Assembly (NCBI RefSeq): GCF_013391405.1
Contig: NZ_JACBFD010000030.1
Span: 1 to 54,884 of the forward strand
Reading direction: 5' to 3'
Source: Staphylococcus sp. GSSP0090
Lineage (GTDB): Bacteria; Bacillota; Bacilli; Staphylococcales; Staphylococcaceae
DNA: 54,884 bases
The translations under genes were made by a program, and so were the position numbers. The notes below the pieces were generated by a model. That model had not been told where the DNA came from. It saw only the letters and a list, made by a program, of their open reading frames with translations, and did no database searches. How positions within the stretch are numbered: position 1 is the first letter of the stretch; every line of letters starts with the position of its first letter. Below, in pieces: positions 15,512 through 25,723 of this stretch.

Positions 15512-16063
15512 ATGAACCAAGTTGATCCAATTAGGGATATTAATGAGATAAAAGCAATGTATAAAGTATTGAGTTGCAAATCAAAACGTGATTATTTGTT
15601 TTTTAAATTTGCGATACACACAGGTGTGAAACTGTCTGAATTATTAAATCTTTGTGTGAGTGATGTAAAAAGTGAAGAAAATGAAATCAAATATTATTGG
15701 TTAGAGGAACATGCAACACATATTCATATTAGATTGCCAGATAAGTTAAGAGATGAATTGGCACATTATATAGACGAAGAAAATTTAGCTGATAACCAAT
15801 TATTGTTTCAATCTAATAGAACATTGAAGGGTTTATCACGACAACAGGCGTATAGAATTATACATGCTGCAGCAGTTGAACTAGGCATGTTACATATAGG
15901 TTTAACTACGCTCAGGAAAACATTCGCATACCATGCGTATCAATCAGGTATATCAATTTCAATCATTCAAAAATATTTAGGGCATCAAACGACCTATGAA
16001 ACGATGAAATTTATTGGTATTTCCACTAAAAAAAGCAAAACAACGATTGCTTTAAATTTATAA
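15512..16063 (+). CDS. Tyrosine-recombinase-fold protein with replaced catalytic residues
   Basis: A 183-residue protein that corresponds only to the catalytic domain of tyrosine recombinases; the N-terminal SAM-like core-binding domain is absent. The first catalytic Arg (HTGxRxSEL in the family) is Lys (HTGVKLSELL). The HxxR box reads TTLR, keeping Arg but losing His. LGH is kept, but the nucleophile Tyr is Phe in ETMKFIGIS. It is therefore unlikely to cut DNA, although it may bind it. The ATG at 15512 has GAGAGGTG upstream. It lies 24 bases before mnhA2, so it may be cotranscribed with that operon. There are no other signs of an integrated element. Confidence 0.8.
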   Translation: MNQVDPIRDINEIKAMYKVLSCKSKRDYLFFKFAIHTGVKLSELLNLCVSDVKSEENEIKYYWLEEHATHIHIRLPDKLRDELAHYIDEENLADNQLLFQSNRTLKGLSRQQAYRIIHAAAVELGMLHIGLTTLRKTFAYHAYQSGISISIIQKYLGHQTTYETMKFIGISTKKSKTTIALNL

Positions 16064-16087
16064 CATAATAATTAAAGGGGGGATACG

Positions 16088-18484
16088 ATGAGTTTAGTAT
16101 ACTTACTAAGCACTTTAATGTTAATAATGGTCATTTTATTATTGACACTGACAAATATAAAATTCCAGAAATATGCTGGACATATAGCGCTTTTAGCACC
16201 AATTGTCGCTTCGATTTATTTTTTGTATCAATTACCAAATGTAATGCAAGGTAACTTTGTATCAGTTAAAATCCCTTGGCTTACATTATTGGATATTAAT
16301 ATAGACTTTAGGCTCGATGGTTTAAGTTTATTTTTTAGCTTATTAATTTCTCTTATTGGTTTAGCAGTTGTATATTATGCAACGCAATACCTATCCAAAG
16401 AACACGATAATTTACCACGTTTTTATGTTTATTTATTATTATTTATGTTCAGTATGTTAGGCGTTGTGACTGCTAACAATACAATTCTATTGTATGTTTT
16501 CTGGGAATTAACGAGTGTTTCCTCATTCTTACTCATTGTTTATTGGTACAGTAAAGGTGATAGTCAGTTCGGGGCGATTCAATCGTTTATGATTACGGTA
16601 TTTGGTGGTCTGGCATTATTGGCAGGCTTCATCATGATTTACATTGTGACAGGTACCAATTCAATTACTTCTATTATTGAACAAAGTGATAAAATAGCGC
16701 AAAGTCACTTGTTTATACCCATTATCATCATGTTACTACTTGGTGCATTTACTAAATCTGCACAATTCCCTTTCCATATATGGTTACCTAAAGCGATGGC
16801 AGCACCGACACCTGTAAGTGCATACCTTCATTCGGCTACTATGGTAAAAGCAGGTATATTTTTACTATTTAGATTTACACCTGTATTAGGATTAAGTGAC
16901 TTTTACATCTACAGTGTCACGTTTGTTGGTTTAATTACAATGATTTTTGGTGCAGTCAATGCCATAAGACAATATGATATGAAAGCAATATTAGCATACT
17001 CAACTATTAGCCAATTAGGTATGATTGTTTCTATGGTAGGTCTTGGTGGTGGATTTGCACAACATCCAACAGGTGAATTATCAAAAATTTACGGTATGAT
17101 TTTATTTGCAGCATTATTCCACCTCATGAATCACGCATTATATAAAGGTGCCTTATTTATGGGGGTAGGTATTATAGACCATGAAACAGGGACAAGAGAT
17201 ATTCGCCGTTTATCAGGTTTAAGAAAAGTATTCCCAATCACGCATATTGTGATGTTACTTTCTGCTTTATCTATGGCAGGCATACCGTTTTTAAATGGCT
17301 TTTTAAGTAAAGAGATGTTCTTTGATGGATTAGTAAGTGCAATTGAATTACCTCAATTTAATCTTACACTTACTATTATTATTACTGCGATCGGTGTGAT
17401 TGCCAGTATCTTTACGTTGGTTTATGGGGTCTATATGATCAAAGAGGTATTTTGGGGAGATGCACAACAAGCAAACTTACCAAAAGAATCACCGCATGAA
17501 CCATTTTTATTCACGCTACCTTCTGCAATTATGATGATTTTGTTACCGGTTATTTTCTTTATACCTAATCTATTTGGGCATAATATCATATTACCGGCGT
17601 TACGAAGTATCACAATTGGAGAAAAAGTAGATCAAGTTGCACCGCATGTATCACAATGGCATGGCGTCAACTTACCGTTAATTTTAAGCTTAATTGTGAT
17701 CATTGTCGGATTTATAATGGCACTTAAAATTAATTGGAAACTGTATGCAAATCAGGTAAAAGTTAAAACGATTACAGATTTATATTTAGGTTCGTATAAA
17801 CAATTTGAACATTATTCTGGCTATGGTATTCGTTCATTAATGAATAACCGTTTGAATCATTATATTACCATTACGTTGCTCATTTTTAGCATGGTTGTCA
17901 TCTACGGAATCATACAAGCTGGTTTCCCAGAAGTACATCAAATTCATGTAAGTGATTTCGGTCCTATAGAAGTCATTACGTTAATTGTTGTATTTGTACT
18001 CGGGATTGCACTTATTTTTATTAGACAACGTTTAACGATGGTTATACTTAATGGGATTATTGGTTATTGCGTAACGATATTCTTTATCTTAATGAAAGCG
18101 CCAGATTTAGCGTTAACACAATTAGTAGTAGAAACGATAACAACGATTCTATTTATTGTTAGTTTCTCTAGACTACCTAACGTTCCACGTGCGAAAGTGC
18201 ATAAAAAACGTGAAGCAGTAAAAATTATTGTTTCATTATTAATGGCAGTCATTGTTGTTACGCTCGTATTTATTGCACAACAAAGTGATTCAATGCCAAC
18301 AATTTCAACATTCTACCATGATGCATATAAATTAGCAGGTGGTAAAAATATTGTGAATGCCATTCTTGGAGATTTCCGTGCCATAGACACATTATTTGAA
18401 GGTATGGTGCTTATTATTGCAGGATTAGGTATTTATACGCTACTTAACTTTAAAGAACGGAGGGGTCAAGATGAAAGAGAATGA
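16088..18484 (+). CDS. mnhA2: Mnh2 cation/proton antiporter subunit A
   Basis: A 798-residue, roughly 20-helix membrane protein and the largest subunit of the Mrp-type monovalent cation/proton antiporter. The N-terminal two thirds resemble complex I NuoL ([24 protein letters not shown] around residues 235-260, with proton-channel Lys and His). The C-terminal part is the MrpA-specific extension ([20 protein letters not shown]). AAAGGGGGG precedes the ATG. Seven genes A-G follow in the canonical order with overlaps, matching the second mnh operon of staphylococci by neighbourhood (upstream of nhaP and mnt). It acts in pH and sodium/potassium homeostasis at the cytoplasmic membrane. Confidence 0.95.
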   Translation: MSLVYLLSTLMLIMVILLLTLTNIKFQKYAGHIALLAPIVASIYFLYQLPNVMQGNFVSVKIPWLTLLDINIDFRLDGLSLFFSLLISLIGLAVVYYATQYLSKEHDNLPRFYVYLLLFMFSMLGVVTANNTILLYVFWELTSVSSFLLIVYWYSKGDSQFGAIQSFMITVFGGLALLAGFIMIYIVTGTNSITSIIEQSDKIAQSHLFIPIIIMLLLGAFTKSAQFPFHIWLPKAMAAPTPVSAYLHSATMVKAGIFLLFRFTPVLGLSDFYIYSVTFVGLITMIFGAVNAIRQYDMKAILAYSTISQLGMIVSMVGLGGGFAQHPTGELSKIYGMILFAALFHLMNHALYKGALFMGVGIIDHETGTRDIRRLSGLRKVFPITHIVMLLSALSMAGIPFLNGFLSKEMFFDGLVSAIELPQFNLTLTIIITAIGVIASIFTLVYGVYMIKEVFWGDAQQANLPKESPHEPFLFTLPSAIMMILLPVIFFIPNLFGHNIILPALRSITIGEKVDQVAPHVSQWHGVNLPLILSLIVIIVGFIMALKINWKLYANQVKVKTITDLYLGSYKQFEHYSGYGIRSLMNNRLNHYITITLLIFSMVVIYGIIQAGFPEVHQIHVSDFGPIEVITLIVVFVLGIALIFIRQRLTMVILNGIIGYCVTIFFILMKAPDLALTQLVVETITTILFIVSFSRLPNVPRAKVHKKREAVKIIVSLLMAVIVVTLVFIAQQSDSMPTISTFYHDAYKLAGGKNIVNAILGDFRAIDTLFEGMVLIIAGLGIYTLLNFKERRGQDERE

Positions 18485-18896
18485 TGTTGTATTAAAAACC
18501 GTAACAAAGATCGTTGTGTTTATATTGTTAACATTTGGATTCTACTTGTTTTTGGCAGGTCATAATAATCCAGGTGGCGGATTTATCGGCGGTCTTGTGT
18601 TTAGTTCAGCGTTTTTACTAATGTTCTTGGCTTTCGATGTTAAACAAGTATTAGTAGCGTTACCGATTGATTTTAGAATTTTAATGATTTGTGGTTCATT
18701 ACTATCATTTCTGACAGCTGTTATACCTATGTTTTTTGGTAAACCGTTCCTTTACCAAACAGATGCTTATGTACAGTTACCATTATTAGGTGAAGTGCAC
18801 TTAACAACGGTTACTGTGTTCGAAGCAGGCATCGTATTAGCCGTTGTGGGTGTTGTAGTGACCGTTATGTTATCGATCAGTGGTGGTCGTTCATGA
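18471..18896 (+). CDS. mnhB2: Mnh2 antiporter subunit B
   Basis: A 141-residue protein with four transmembrane helices, MrpB family. The conserved stretch [14 protein letters not shown] (about residues 30-43) is characteristic of MrpB and the MrpA C-terminal domain. It overlaps the end of mnhA2 by 14 bases, and the start is preceded by CGGAGGGG. It is an essential structural subunit of the Mrp complex in the cytoplasmic membrane. Length is normal and there are no lesions. Confidence 0.94.
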   Translation: MKENDVVLKTVTKIVVFILLTFGFYLFLAGHNNPGGGFIGGLVFSSAFLLMFLAFDVKQVLVALPIDFRILMICGSLLSFLTAVIPMFFGKPFLYQTDAYVQLPLLGEVHLTTVTVFEAGIVLAVVGVVVTVMLSISGGRS

Positions 18897-19243
18897 ATCT
18901 GATATTATTAATGGTTATTGGCTTCTTAATATTTATAGGAACGTATATGATATTATCAGTCAATTTAATACGTATTGTTATCGGTATTTCGATATACACA
19001 CATGCAGGTAATTTAATTATTATGAGCATGGGTAACTATAATAAAAATAAAGTTGAACCTTTAATAGGTGAAGGCAGTCAAAATTTTGTTGATCCTTTAT
19101 TACAAGCTATTGTTTTAACAGCGATTGTTATTGGTTTTGCTATGACTGCATTCCTTCTTGTATTAGTTTATAGAACCTATCGTGTGACAAAAGAAGATGA
19201 AATTGATGTATTGAGAGGTGATGACGACGATGCTAATGAGTAA
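18893..19243 (+). CDS. mnhC2: Mnh2 antiporter subunit C
   Basis: A 116-residue NuoK-like MrpC subunit with three transmembrane helices (first about residues 3-23, NLIIMSMGN in the second, [20 protein letters not shown] in the third). It starts in the ATGA overlap with mnhB2 and ends within the start of mnhD2. The [11 protein letters not shown] stretch with its conserved helix break is typical of MrpC. It forms part of the ion path between the A and D subunits. Confidence 0.94.
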   Translation: MNLILLMVIGFLIFIGTYMILSVNLIRIVIGISIYTHAGNLIIMSMGNYNKNKVEPLIGEGSQNFVDPLLQAIVLTAIVIGFAMTAFLLVLVYRTYRVTKEDEIDVLRGDDDDANE

Positions 19244-20735
19244 TTTATTAATTTTGCCATTACTTCTGCCAGCAGTATGTGCGTTAGGGCTTGTCTTTAT
19301 CCGTACACACAGTAGATTATCTAGAATATTTTCTATCGGCACAATGGCAGTAACAACAGTTGTTTCATTACTTCTACTAATTTATGTTATGTATCATAAG
19401 CCGATTGCATTAGATTTTGGTGGTTGGCAAGCACCTTTTGGCATACAGTTTGTCGGAGATTCATTAAGCCTCTTATTAGTGACAACATCTAGCTTTGTTG
19501 TCACATTGATTATGGCATATGGTTTTGGTAGAACTGAAAAACGTGCCATTCGTTATTATTTACCAAGTTTTATTCTATTCTTAACAGTTGGTGTCATCGG
19601 CTCATTCTTAACGGCAGATTTGTTCAATATCTACGTTATGTTTGAAGTGATGCTACTAGCGTCATTTGTACTGATCACATTAGGACAATCAGTTGAGCAA
19701 TTACGTGCAGCAATTATCTATGTAGTATTGAATATACTAGGTTCGTGGCTACTGTTGTTAGGCATTGGTTTGTTATACAAACTGACTGGTACGCTGAACT
19801 TTGCACTTGTTGCGCAAAGGTTAAATCAAATGGACGATAAAAGTTCAATTGTCATCATCTCTATGGTTTTCTTGATTGCTTTTGGTGCCAAAGCAGCATT
19901 AGTATTATTCATGTGGTTACCTAAAGCATACGCTGTACTAAATACTGAATTGGCGGCATTGTTTGCAGCTTTAATGACCAAGGTCGGCGCATATGCATTA
20001 ATTCGTTTTTTCACATTAATATTTGATGAACATAGTGGCATAACACATCCGCTATTAGTCTTTTTATCTTGTATTACGATGTTGATTGGTGCATTTGGTG
20101 TGCTTGCTTATAGAGATATTAAGAAAATTGCAGCATATCAAGTTATTCTATCGATTGGTTTCATTATTTTAGGATTAGGTTCTAATACAATTGCTGGTGT
20201 AAACGGGGCAATCTTCTACTTAGCCAATGATATTGTAGTGAAAACATTACTCTTCTTTATTATTGGTAGTTTGGTATACATGACTGGTATTAGACAATAT
20301 AAAAGTTTATATGGACTTGCTAAACAAGAACCGTTCTTTGGTGTAGCTTTTGTAGTAATGATATTAGCAATCGGTGGTGTGCCACCATTTAGTGGCTTTC
20401 CAGGTAAAGTATTCATTTTTAAAGGTGCCATTGAAAATGGTAACTATATTGGCTTAGCATTAATGATTATAACGAGCTTAATTGCTATGTTTAGTTTATT
20501 TAGAGTTTTCTTTGTGATGTACCTTGGTAATGAAAGCAAGGGAGAAGTTATTACATTTAATAAAATGCCTACGTATCGTAAAAGTTTACTTGGCATACTG
20601 GTTGCAGCAATCATTGCAATTGGCTTGGCCGCACCACTATTATTTAAAGTGACAGATAATGCAACACACTTAAATATGGATGATGGATTATATGAAAAAA
20701 TGGTAAATCCTCATTTAATAAAGGGGGATAAATAA
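19230..20735 (+). CDS. mnhD2: Mnh2 antiporter subunit D
   Basis: A 501-residue, about 14-helix NuoM/N-like subunit. The proton-translocation signature is present ([16 protein letters not shown] with the key Glu near residue 140; [20 protein letters not shown] with Lys near 230). Several closely spaced ATGs lie near the start; I chose 19230 because GAGAGGTG is 9-12 bases upstream. It overlaps mnhC2 by 14 bases and mnhE2 by one. Together with MnhA it forms the proton-pumping core of the antiporter. Confidence 0.94.
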   Translation: MLMSNLLILPLLLPAVCALGLVFIRTHSRLSRIFSIGTMAVTTVVSLLLLIYVMYHKPIALDFGGWQAPFGIQFVGDSLSLLLVTTSSFVVTLIMAYGFGRTEKRAIRYYLPSFILFLTVGVIGSFLTADLFNIYVMFEVMLLASFVLITLGQSVEQLRAAIIYVVLNILGSWLLLLGIGLLYKLTGTLNFALVAQRLNQMDDKSSIVIISMVFLIAFGAKAALVLFMWLPKAYAVLNTELAALFAALMTKVGAYALIRFFTLIFDEHSGITHPLLVFLSCITMLIGAFGVLAYRDIKKIAAYQVILSIGFIILGLGSNTIAGVNGAIFYLANDIVVKTLLFFIIGSLVYMTGIRQYKSLYGLAKQEPFFGVAFVVMILAIGGVPPFSGFPGKVFIFKGAIENGNYIGLALMIITSLIAMFSLFRVFFVMYLGNESKGEVITFNKMPTYRKSLLGILVAAIIAIGLAAPLLFKVTDNATHLNMDDGLYEKMVNPHLIKGDK

Positions 20736-21217
20736 TGAGACAAGTCTTACTTAATATTGTCATCGCATTTTTATGGGTATTATTTCAAGATGAAGACTCT
20801 TTTAAATTATCCACCTTCTTTGCTGGCTATCTTATTGGTATTTTAGTTATTTATATTTTACATCGCTTTTTTGGCCAACAATTTTATTTAAAAAAAGTTT
20901 GGGTTGGTATTAAATTTTTAGCTGTATACCTATACCAATTAATAACATCAAGTATGACGACAATAAATTATATTTTATTTAAGACCAAGGATTTAAATCC
21001 AGGATTAGTGACTTATGAAACGATGTTGGATAACGATTGGGAAGTGACATTCTTAACATTATTGATTATCATTACCCCAGGATCAACCGTAATTAGAATA
21101 TCTAAAGAAAAGAAAAAGTTCTTTATACATGCAATCGATGTTTCCGAAAAAGAGAAGCAAAAATTGTTGAAAAGTATTAGACAATATGAAGGACTCATAT
21201 TGGAGGTGGCAGAATGA
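20735..21217 (+). CDS. mnhE2: Mnh2 antiporter subunit E
   Basis: A 160-residue MrpE subunit with two or three N-terminal helices and a cytosolic C-terminal domain. [20 protein letters not shown] (about residues 110-130) is the characteristic ITPGT-like motif. AAGGGGGATAA precedes the ATG, which overlaps the mnhD2 stop by one base. It overlaps mnhF2 through ATGA. It is a structural subunit needed for full antiporter activity. Confidence 0.93.
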
Positions 21218-21516
21218 TCGGCACACTGACAGATTTTTTCATAACAAGCGCACTGATTTTATTTGGGATTGCCTTATTATTAACGTTATTTAGATTAATT
21301 AAAGGGCCGACCACTGCGGATAGGGTTGTCACATTTGATGCTGCTAGTGCGATATTGATGTCAATGGTTGGTTTGTTAAGTATTGTATTTGGAACCTTTT
21401 CGTTCTTGGATTCAATTTTACTTATCGCTATCATTTCATTCGTAAGTACGGTGTCAATTTCTAGATTTATAGAAGGGGGACACGTTTTCAATGCAAACAA
21501 CAAGCGAAATCGTTAA
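21214..21516 (+). CDS. mnhF2: Mnh2 antiporter subunit F
   Basis: A 100-residue MrpF subunit with three transmembrane helices. The family motif [16 protein letters not shown] (about residues 26-41) is intact. It starts in the ATGA overlap with mnhE2, and its end overlaps mnhG2 by 26 bases, keeping translation tightly coupled. Confidence 0.93.
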
Positions 21517-21937
21517 CCTAATTGCAGCAATCATGATTTTCTTAGGAAGTATCATTGCTTTAATAAGTTCTATCGGATTGATTAAGTTCCAAGATGTTTT
21601 TTTACGAAGTCACGCTGCGACTAAAAGTTCTACGCTATCTGTATTATTAACGTTAGTAGGCGTTATCATATACTTTATTTCTTCACAAGGTTATTTAAGT
21701 GTAAGATTAATATTAGCCTTAGTATTTATTAATTTAACATCGCCAGTTGGTGGTCACTTAATTTCACGTGCCGCTTATCGCACGGGTGCTTATATGTATA
21801 GAAAAAGTGATGCGCCAAGACAAACCAATATTTTATTGAGTTCATCAGAAAATAATACATTTGAGCAACTGAAAAAACGTGCACATGAACGTGAAGAACG
21901 CAGACGTAAAACGTATGAAAAAGAACATGATTATTAA
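21491..21937 (+). CDS. mnhG2: Mnh2 antiporter subunit G
   Basis: A 148-residue MrpG subunit with three helices ([20 protein letters not shown] is the family signature at about 32-51) and a charged C-terminal tail ([20 protein letters not shown]). AGAAGGGGG precedes the ATG. It is the last gene of the operon, followed directly by a strong terminator. Confidence 0.93.
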
Positions 21938-21950
21938 TAAAATAGATTTT

Positions 21951-22009
21951 TAAAAGAAGTAGCATGGTAAGATCCATATCATATGGGTTCCCATGCTACT
22001 TCTTTTTGT
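21951..22009 (+). terminator. Strong terminator of the mnh2 operon
   Basis: AAAAGAAGTAGCATGG pairs with CCATGCTACTTCTTTT, with a T run after it and an A run before it, so it may act both ways. It closes the seven-gene operon. Confidence 0.85.
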
Positions 22010-22357
22010 TAAGGACATGAATAATCAAGTGTGATTATATGTGTAAATAAATTAATAACGTAAATGAAAAGTTTTGATGTCATAGAATGATGTAAGAGAA
22101 AATAAATTGAAAAATAAGTATGAAATATTTTGTTTTTAAGTGCAATACGTTTAAGAGATGGGGCATAAAATGATAAAATAAAATATATTTGTAATTGTGT
22201 TTATTTTTAAGTTCATTATCAAATTGGGGAATGAAAATAATTTGATAATTTGTGATTAAGAGTTTGGGACGCAATATATTCATGTGAAGACGATATTATT
22301 TTTTGTTTCAACCTCAACAATTATGAAAGAATAATGACGTTGAAAAGAGGTGAAACC
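22010..22357. other. Intergenic region upstream of nhaP
   Basis: About 350 very AT-rich bases. Apart from the ribosome site AAAGAGGTG before 22358 I see no gene, clear promoter pair or riboswitch. GGGGCAT and GGGACGC fragments near 22160 and 22265 look like degenerate pieces of the local terminator family. Confidence 0.4.
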
Positions 22358-24409
22358 ATGCAAATATTTGAAACGATACTTATATTTTTAGCACTAGTCA
22401 TATTAAGTTCATTCTTACACACTTTTCTTCCAAAAATACCTTTAGCTTTCATCCAAATTATATTAGGTATGTTATTGTACGTAACACCTATTCCAGTACA
22501 ATTTAATTTTGATTCGGAATTATTTATGGTTGCTTTAATTGCGCCATTGCTCTTCGTTGAGGGCGTTAAGGTCTCTCGTGTTCATCTAAGACGATATATT
22601 AAACCTGTATTGATGATGGCATTAGGGTTAGTCGTGACAACTGTGATTGTAGTAGGTTTGTTTGTGCATTGGATTTGGCCTGAGTTACCTATGGCTGCAG
22701 CTTTTGCACTCGCTGCTATATTATGTCCAACAGATGCCGTAGCAGTCCAAGCTATCACTAATGGAAAAGTACTTCCGAAAGGTTCTATGACAATTTTAGA
22801 GGGTGAATCTTTATTAAATGATGCAGCAGGTATCATATCTTTTAAAATTGCCGTAGCCGCATTGATTACTGGTGGATTTTCAATGGTCAATGCTGTTGAA
22901 CAATTTTTAATTTCTTCTATCGGTGGATTTATTGTTGGATTATTAATAGGTGTTGCGCTTGTGCGTTTTCGTGTAACACTATCAAGACGTGGCATTGAAA
23001 ATATTAATATGTTTACATTTATCCAACTTGTAACACCATTTATTACATATATTGTTGCAGAAATGTTCCATGCTTCAGGCATTATTGCAGCAGTTGTTGC
23101 AGGTTTAGTACATGGTTTTGAACGTGATAGAATTGCTCAAGCACGTACAAGGTTACAGATGAGTTATAATCATACGTGGAATATATTAGGATATGCATTA
23201 AATGGATTTGTGTTTTCTATCTTAGGATTTTTAATTCCCGAAGTAGTTGGAAGAATAATTGAAAATGAACCGCATAACTTAATATTCTTGATTACTGTAA
23301 CATGTCTGATTGCATTGGCGATTTATCTGTTTAGATTTTTATGGGTTTTTGTTTTATATCCATATTTTTATTTACCGGTGAGCCCATTCCAAAAAATGAT
23401 TTCGCATAATGAAGATGAAGAGAAACATGCAGAAACACCGCCTAAAAGAGGTATGTATGCGTTTATAATGACCTTATGCGGGGTGCACGGCACGATTTCT
23501 TTAGCTATTGCATTGACTTTGCCATACATGTTGGCAGATCATCATTCATTTATTTTTAGAGATGACTTATTATTTATAGCCTCAGGCATGGTGATCATCA
23601 GCTTGATTGTGGCACAAATGGTACTGCCGATGGTTACGCCGAATGCTAAAAAACCTAAAATCGTCGGTATGAATTTTAAGCAGGCACGTGTCTATATCTT
23701 AGAAAAAGTGATTGATTCATTAAATCAGCAATCATCACTAAACTCTAGCTTCCAATATGGCAATGTCATAAAAGATTATCATGATAAGTTAGCGTTTTTA
23801 AGAACCGTTGAGAATGAAGATGAAAACACGAAAGAACTTCAGAGGCTTCAAAAATTAGCATTCGATGTAGAAAATCAAACACTGAATGGCCTTGTTGAAA
23901 ATGGTGATATTACTACAAATGTGTTAGATAACTATATGCGTTATACAGAACGAACACAAGTATATAAACAAGCTTCGTTATTACAACGTATAAAAGTTGA
24001 AGTGAGAGCAATGATATTAAAGAGAAGAATTCGTTCGAAAGTGAAAACAAATGCAGCATCGCCATTATCTGTTGTTGATAATTTACGGGAAATATCTAAC
24101 ATCATGCGTACAGTACATTATCGTGTCGTTAGTCGTTTGGGCAAAGAAACAACTGAAAATAACAAATTAGAAGTAGGTATGATTTGCGATAGTTATCTTA
24201 TGCGTATTGAGAATTTAACGCCTTCTAATTTCTTTAATCCTAAAAATGAAACATCTATCACGAAAATTAAATTAAGCGCATTAAAAGAGCAACGTCGCAT
24301 TTTAAATCAACTTGTGGAAGATGAAGAAGTAAGTGAAGTAACAGCTTTAAAAATTCGTGAAGCAATTAATTATGATGAGATGATTATTGTAGATAGTTTA
24401 ACGGATTAA
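22358..24409 (+). CDS. Na+/H+ antiporter, CPA1 (NhaP/NHE) family
   Basis: A 683-residue protein with about twelve transmembrane helices (to about residue 430) and a long cytosolic C-terminal tail (about 250 residues). The core motifs CPTDAVAVQAI and EGESLLNDAAGI carry the Asp residues used for cation/proton exchange in the CPA1 family. I start at ATG 22358 behind AAAGAGGTG rather than the earlier in-frame ATG 22334. It expels sodium or potassium in exchange for protons. The gene is monocistronic, between the mnh2 terminator and the shared terminator at 24454. The tail shows no recognisable TrkA-type domain. Confidence 0.9.
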   Translation: MQIFETILIFLALVILSSFLHTFLPKIPLAFIQIILGMLLYVTPIPVQFNFDSELFMVALIAPLLFVEGVKVSRVHLRRYIKPVLMMALGLVVTTVIVVGLFVHWIWPELPMAAAFALAAILCPTDAVAVQAITNGKVLPKGSMTILEGESLLNDAAGIISFKIAVAALITGGFSMVNAVEQFLISSIGGFIVGLLIGVALVRFRVTLSRRGIENINMFTFIQLVTPFITYIVAEMFHASGIIAAVVAGLVHGFERDRIAQARTRLQMSYNHTWNILGYALNGFVFSILGFLIPEVVGRIIENEPHNLIFLITVTCLIALAIYLFRFLWVFVLYPYFYLPVSPFQKMISHNEDEEKHAETPPKRGMYAFIMTLCGVHGTISLAIALTLPYMLADHHSFIFRDDLLFIASGMVIISLIVAQMVLPMVTPNAKKPKIVGMNFKQARVYILEKVIDSLNQQSSLNSSFQYGNVIKDYHDKLAFLRTVENEDENTKELQRLQKLAFDVENQTLNGLVENGDITTNVLDNYMRYTERTQVYKQASLLQRIKVEVRAMILKRRIRSKVKTNAASPLSVVDNLREISNIMRTVHYRVVSRLGKETTENNKLEVGMICDSYLMRIENLTPSNFFNPKNETSITKIKLSALKEQRRILNQLVEDEEVSEVTALKIREAINYDEMIIVDSLTD

Positions 24410-24453
24410 TCAGTCAATATAAAACACTAGATTCTATTTTGAAAGATGGTTAC

Positions 24454-24490
24454 AAACTGCCAACAAAGTCTCCAACTTTGTTGGCAGTTT
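24454..24490. terminator. Bidirectional terminator between nhaP-type gene and mnt operon
   Basis: AAACTGCCAACAAAGT pairs with ACTTTGTTGGCAGTTT around a CTCCA loop. It would stop the plus-strand antiporter transcript and the minus-strand mntABC read-through transcript. Confidence 0.85.
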
Positions 24491-24799
24491 ATTTGTGCGC
24501 GCTCTCCGCAGGCACTGTCTTAACCTGTAGTCTTTGCTAGTATTTTCCTGTAAGAGTCAGTCAAAATATGATATGTAAAAGAGGAACACATGAGCTAAAG
24601 CTCATGCATAAATGCCACTAAGCCATGTAATGACTAAGTGGCATTAAAAAGCTCCATCAATGGGGGGAGGAGCCACCATTGATGGAGTGTAAGGGAGATG
24701 ATTTAAGGCTTGAATACCACCATGCCGTACGCTTAATTAGGAGGGAAGTCGTACGGCATGGGACTATTCACCTATTGCTAGGTTAATAGCCCGCAGCAT
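24491..24799 (-). ncRNA. Structured mntC 3' region, possible RsaC-like sRNA
   Basis: On the minus strand after mntC lie five hairpins: CTATT..AATAG (24764-24789), a perfect 12-bp stem CCATGCCGTACG/CGTACGGCATGG (24720-24761), CTCCATCAATGG/CCATTGATGGAG (24652-24687), AATGCCACT/AGTGGCATT (24611-24645) and CATGAGC/GCTCATG (24589-24606). They are followed by the terminator at 24454. Minus-strand loops are C-rich (CTTCCCTCC, CTCCTCCCCCC), as expected for an RNA that targets ribosome sites. In S. aureus the sRNA RsaC is processed from the mntABC 3' UTR; position and C-rich loops fit, but I cannot show homology and this region is much shorter. Confidence 0.4.
24589..24645. repeat. Two-hairpin RNA-like module, copy 2
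   Basis: A perfect CATGAGC-TAAA-GCTCATG hairpin, then CATAA and an AATGCCACT/AGTGGCATT hairpin followed by AAAAAG. It shares the framework ACATGNGCTAAAGCNCATGCATAA with copy 1 at 11-68, but the second stem has a different sequence that still pairs. Confidence 0.55.
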
Positions 24800-25723
24800 C
24801 TATTCCATACTACCGTGCACAGTCTCTATATTCGATTTCATCATATTGTAATATGAATCACCTTTAGAACCTTCTTGTCCTATAGAATCAGTAAATACTT
24901 CACCATATATATCTTTATTCGTTTCTTCGCTTAAGCTTTGCATACTCTTCTTGTCAACACTTGTTTCTACTAGTAGATGTTTAAGTTGGTTATCTTTAAC
25001 GAATTGAATCGCTTGTTTCATTTGTTCAGGTGTACCTTGTTTTTCAGTATTAATTTCCCAAATATAACCTGGTTTAATGTCATATTGTTTTGAGAAATAT
25101 TTAAAAGCACCTTCACTTGTAATCATTGCTCTACGATCTTTAGGAATGTCATTGAATTTTTCGTGACTTTCTTTATTTAATGATTCTAATTTAGCGATGT
25201 AGTCTTTACTGTGAGATTCGATATCTGATTTGTGTTTTTCATCATGTTTTAATAATGTGTCACGTATTGTTTCAACATATTTGATGCCATTTTCTAAACT
25301 TAACCATGCATGAGGGTCTTGCTTAGATTCATCGCCTTCAGCACCATTTAAATAAAAAGGTTTAACTTTTTCAGACACTTTAACTACACTGTCATCTTTA
25401 GTTGATTTATTAGCTTGAGATAATGCTTTGTCGAACCAACCATTACCAGTTTCTAAGTTCAAACCATTATAAAAAACAATATCTGCATCTGTTAAAGCTT
25501 TAATGTCTTTTGGTTTTACTTCATATTCATGTGGATCTTGGCCAATAGGTACAATACTGTGAATTTCTACATTATCTCCAGCAGTGTTTTTTACCATATC
25601 GTATAAAATAGAGTTCGTTGTAACGACTTTTAGTTTTTCATTTGAATTTGAATCACTTTTACCATTACTACAAGCAGTTAAAAATAATAAAAATATTAAT
25701 GCAATTGATAATAGTTTTTTCAT
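24800..25723 (-). CDS. mntC: Manganese ABC transporter substrate-binding lipoprotein
   Basis: A 307-residue lipoprotein of the cluster A-I metal-binding family. The lipobox is LTAC with Cys about residue 18. Metal ligands expected for MntC are visible: His in QDPHEYEV, His in QDPHAWLS, Glu in TSEGAFKYF and Asp in VFTDSIGQEGSKGD. It captures Mn(II) outside the membrane and hands it to MntB. The start overlaps the mntB stop by four bases with AGAGAGGAC upstream. The gene itself is intact, although the partner ATPase gene is frameshifted. Confidence 0.95.
   Translation of the reverse strand: MKKLLSIALIFLLFLTACSNGKSDSNSNEKLKVVTTNSILYDMVKNTAGDNVEIHSIVPIGQDPHEYEVKPKDIKALTDADIVFYNGLNLETGNGWFDKALSQANKSTKDDSVVKVSEKVKPFYLNGAEGDESKQDPHAWLSLENGIKYVETIRDTLLKHDEKHKSDIESHSKDYIAKLESLNKESHEKFNDIPKDRRAMITSEGAFKYFSKQYDIKPGYIWEINTEKQGTPEQMKQAIQFVKDNQLKHLLVETSVDKKSMQSLSEETNKDIYGEVFTDSIGQEGSKGDSYYNMMKSNIETVHGSME

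Noticed and set aside
15494..16063. An active integrase marking an integrated island
   Set aside because: The nucleophile and two other catalytic residues are replaced, there is no tRNA or attachment repeat nearby, and the flanks are core genes.
22582..23082. Long minus-strand open frame (166 codons) inside the CPA1 antiporter gene
   Set aside because: It is fully antisense to a well-supported gene, has no ribosome site and its translation (rich in Ile, Asn, Thr, Pro) is typical of a shadow frame.
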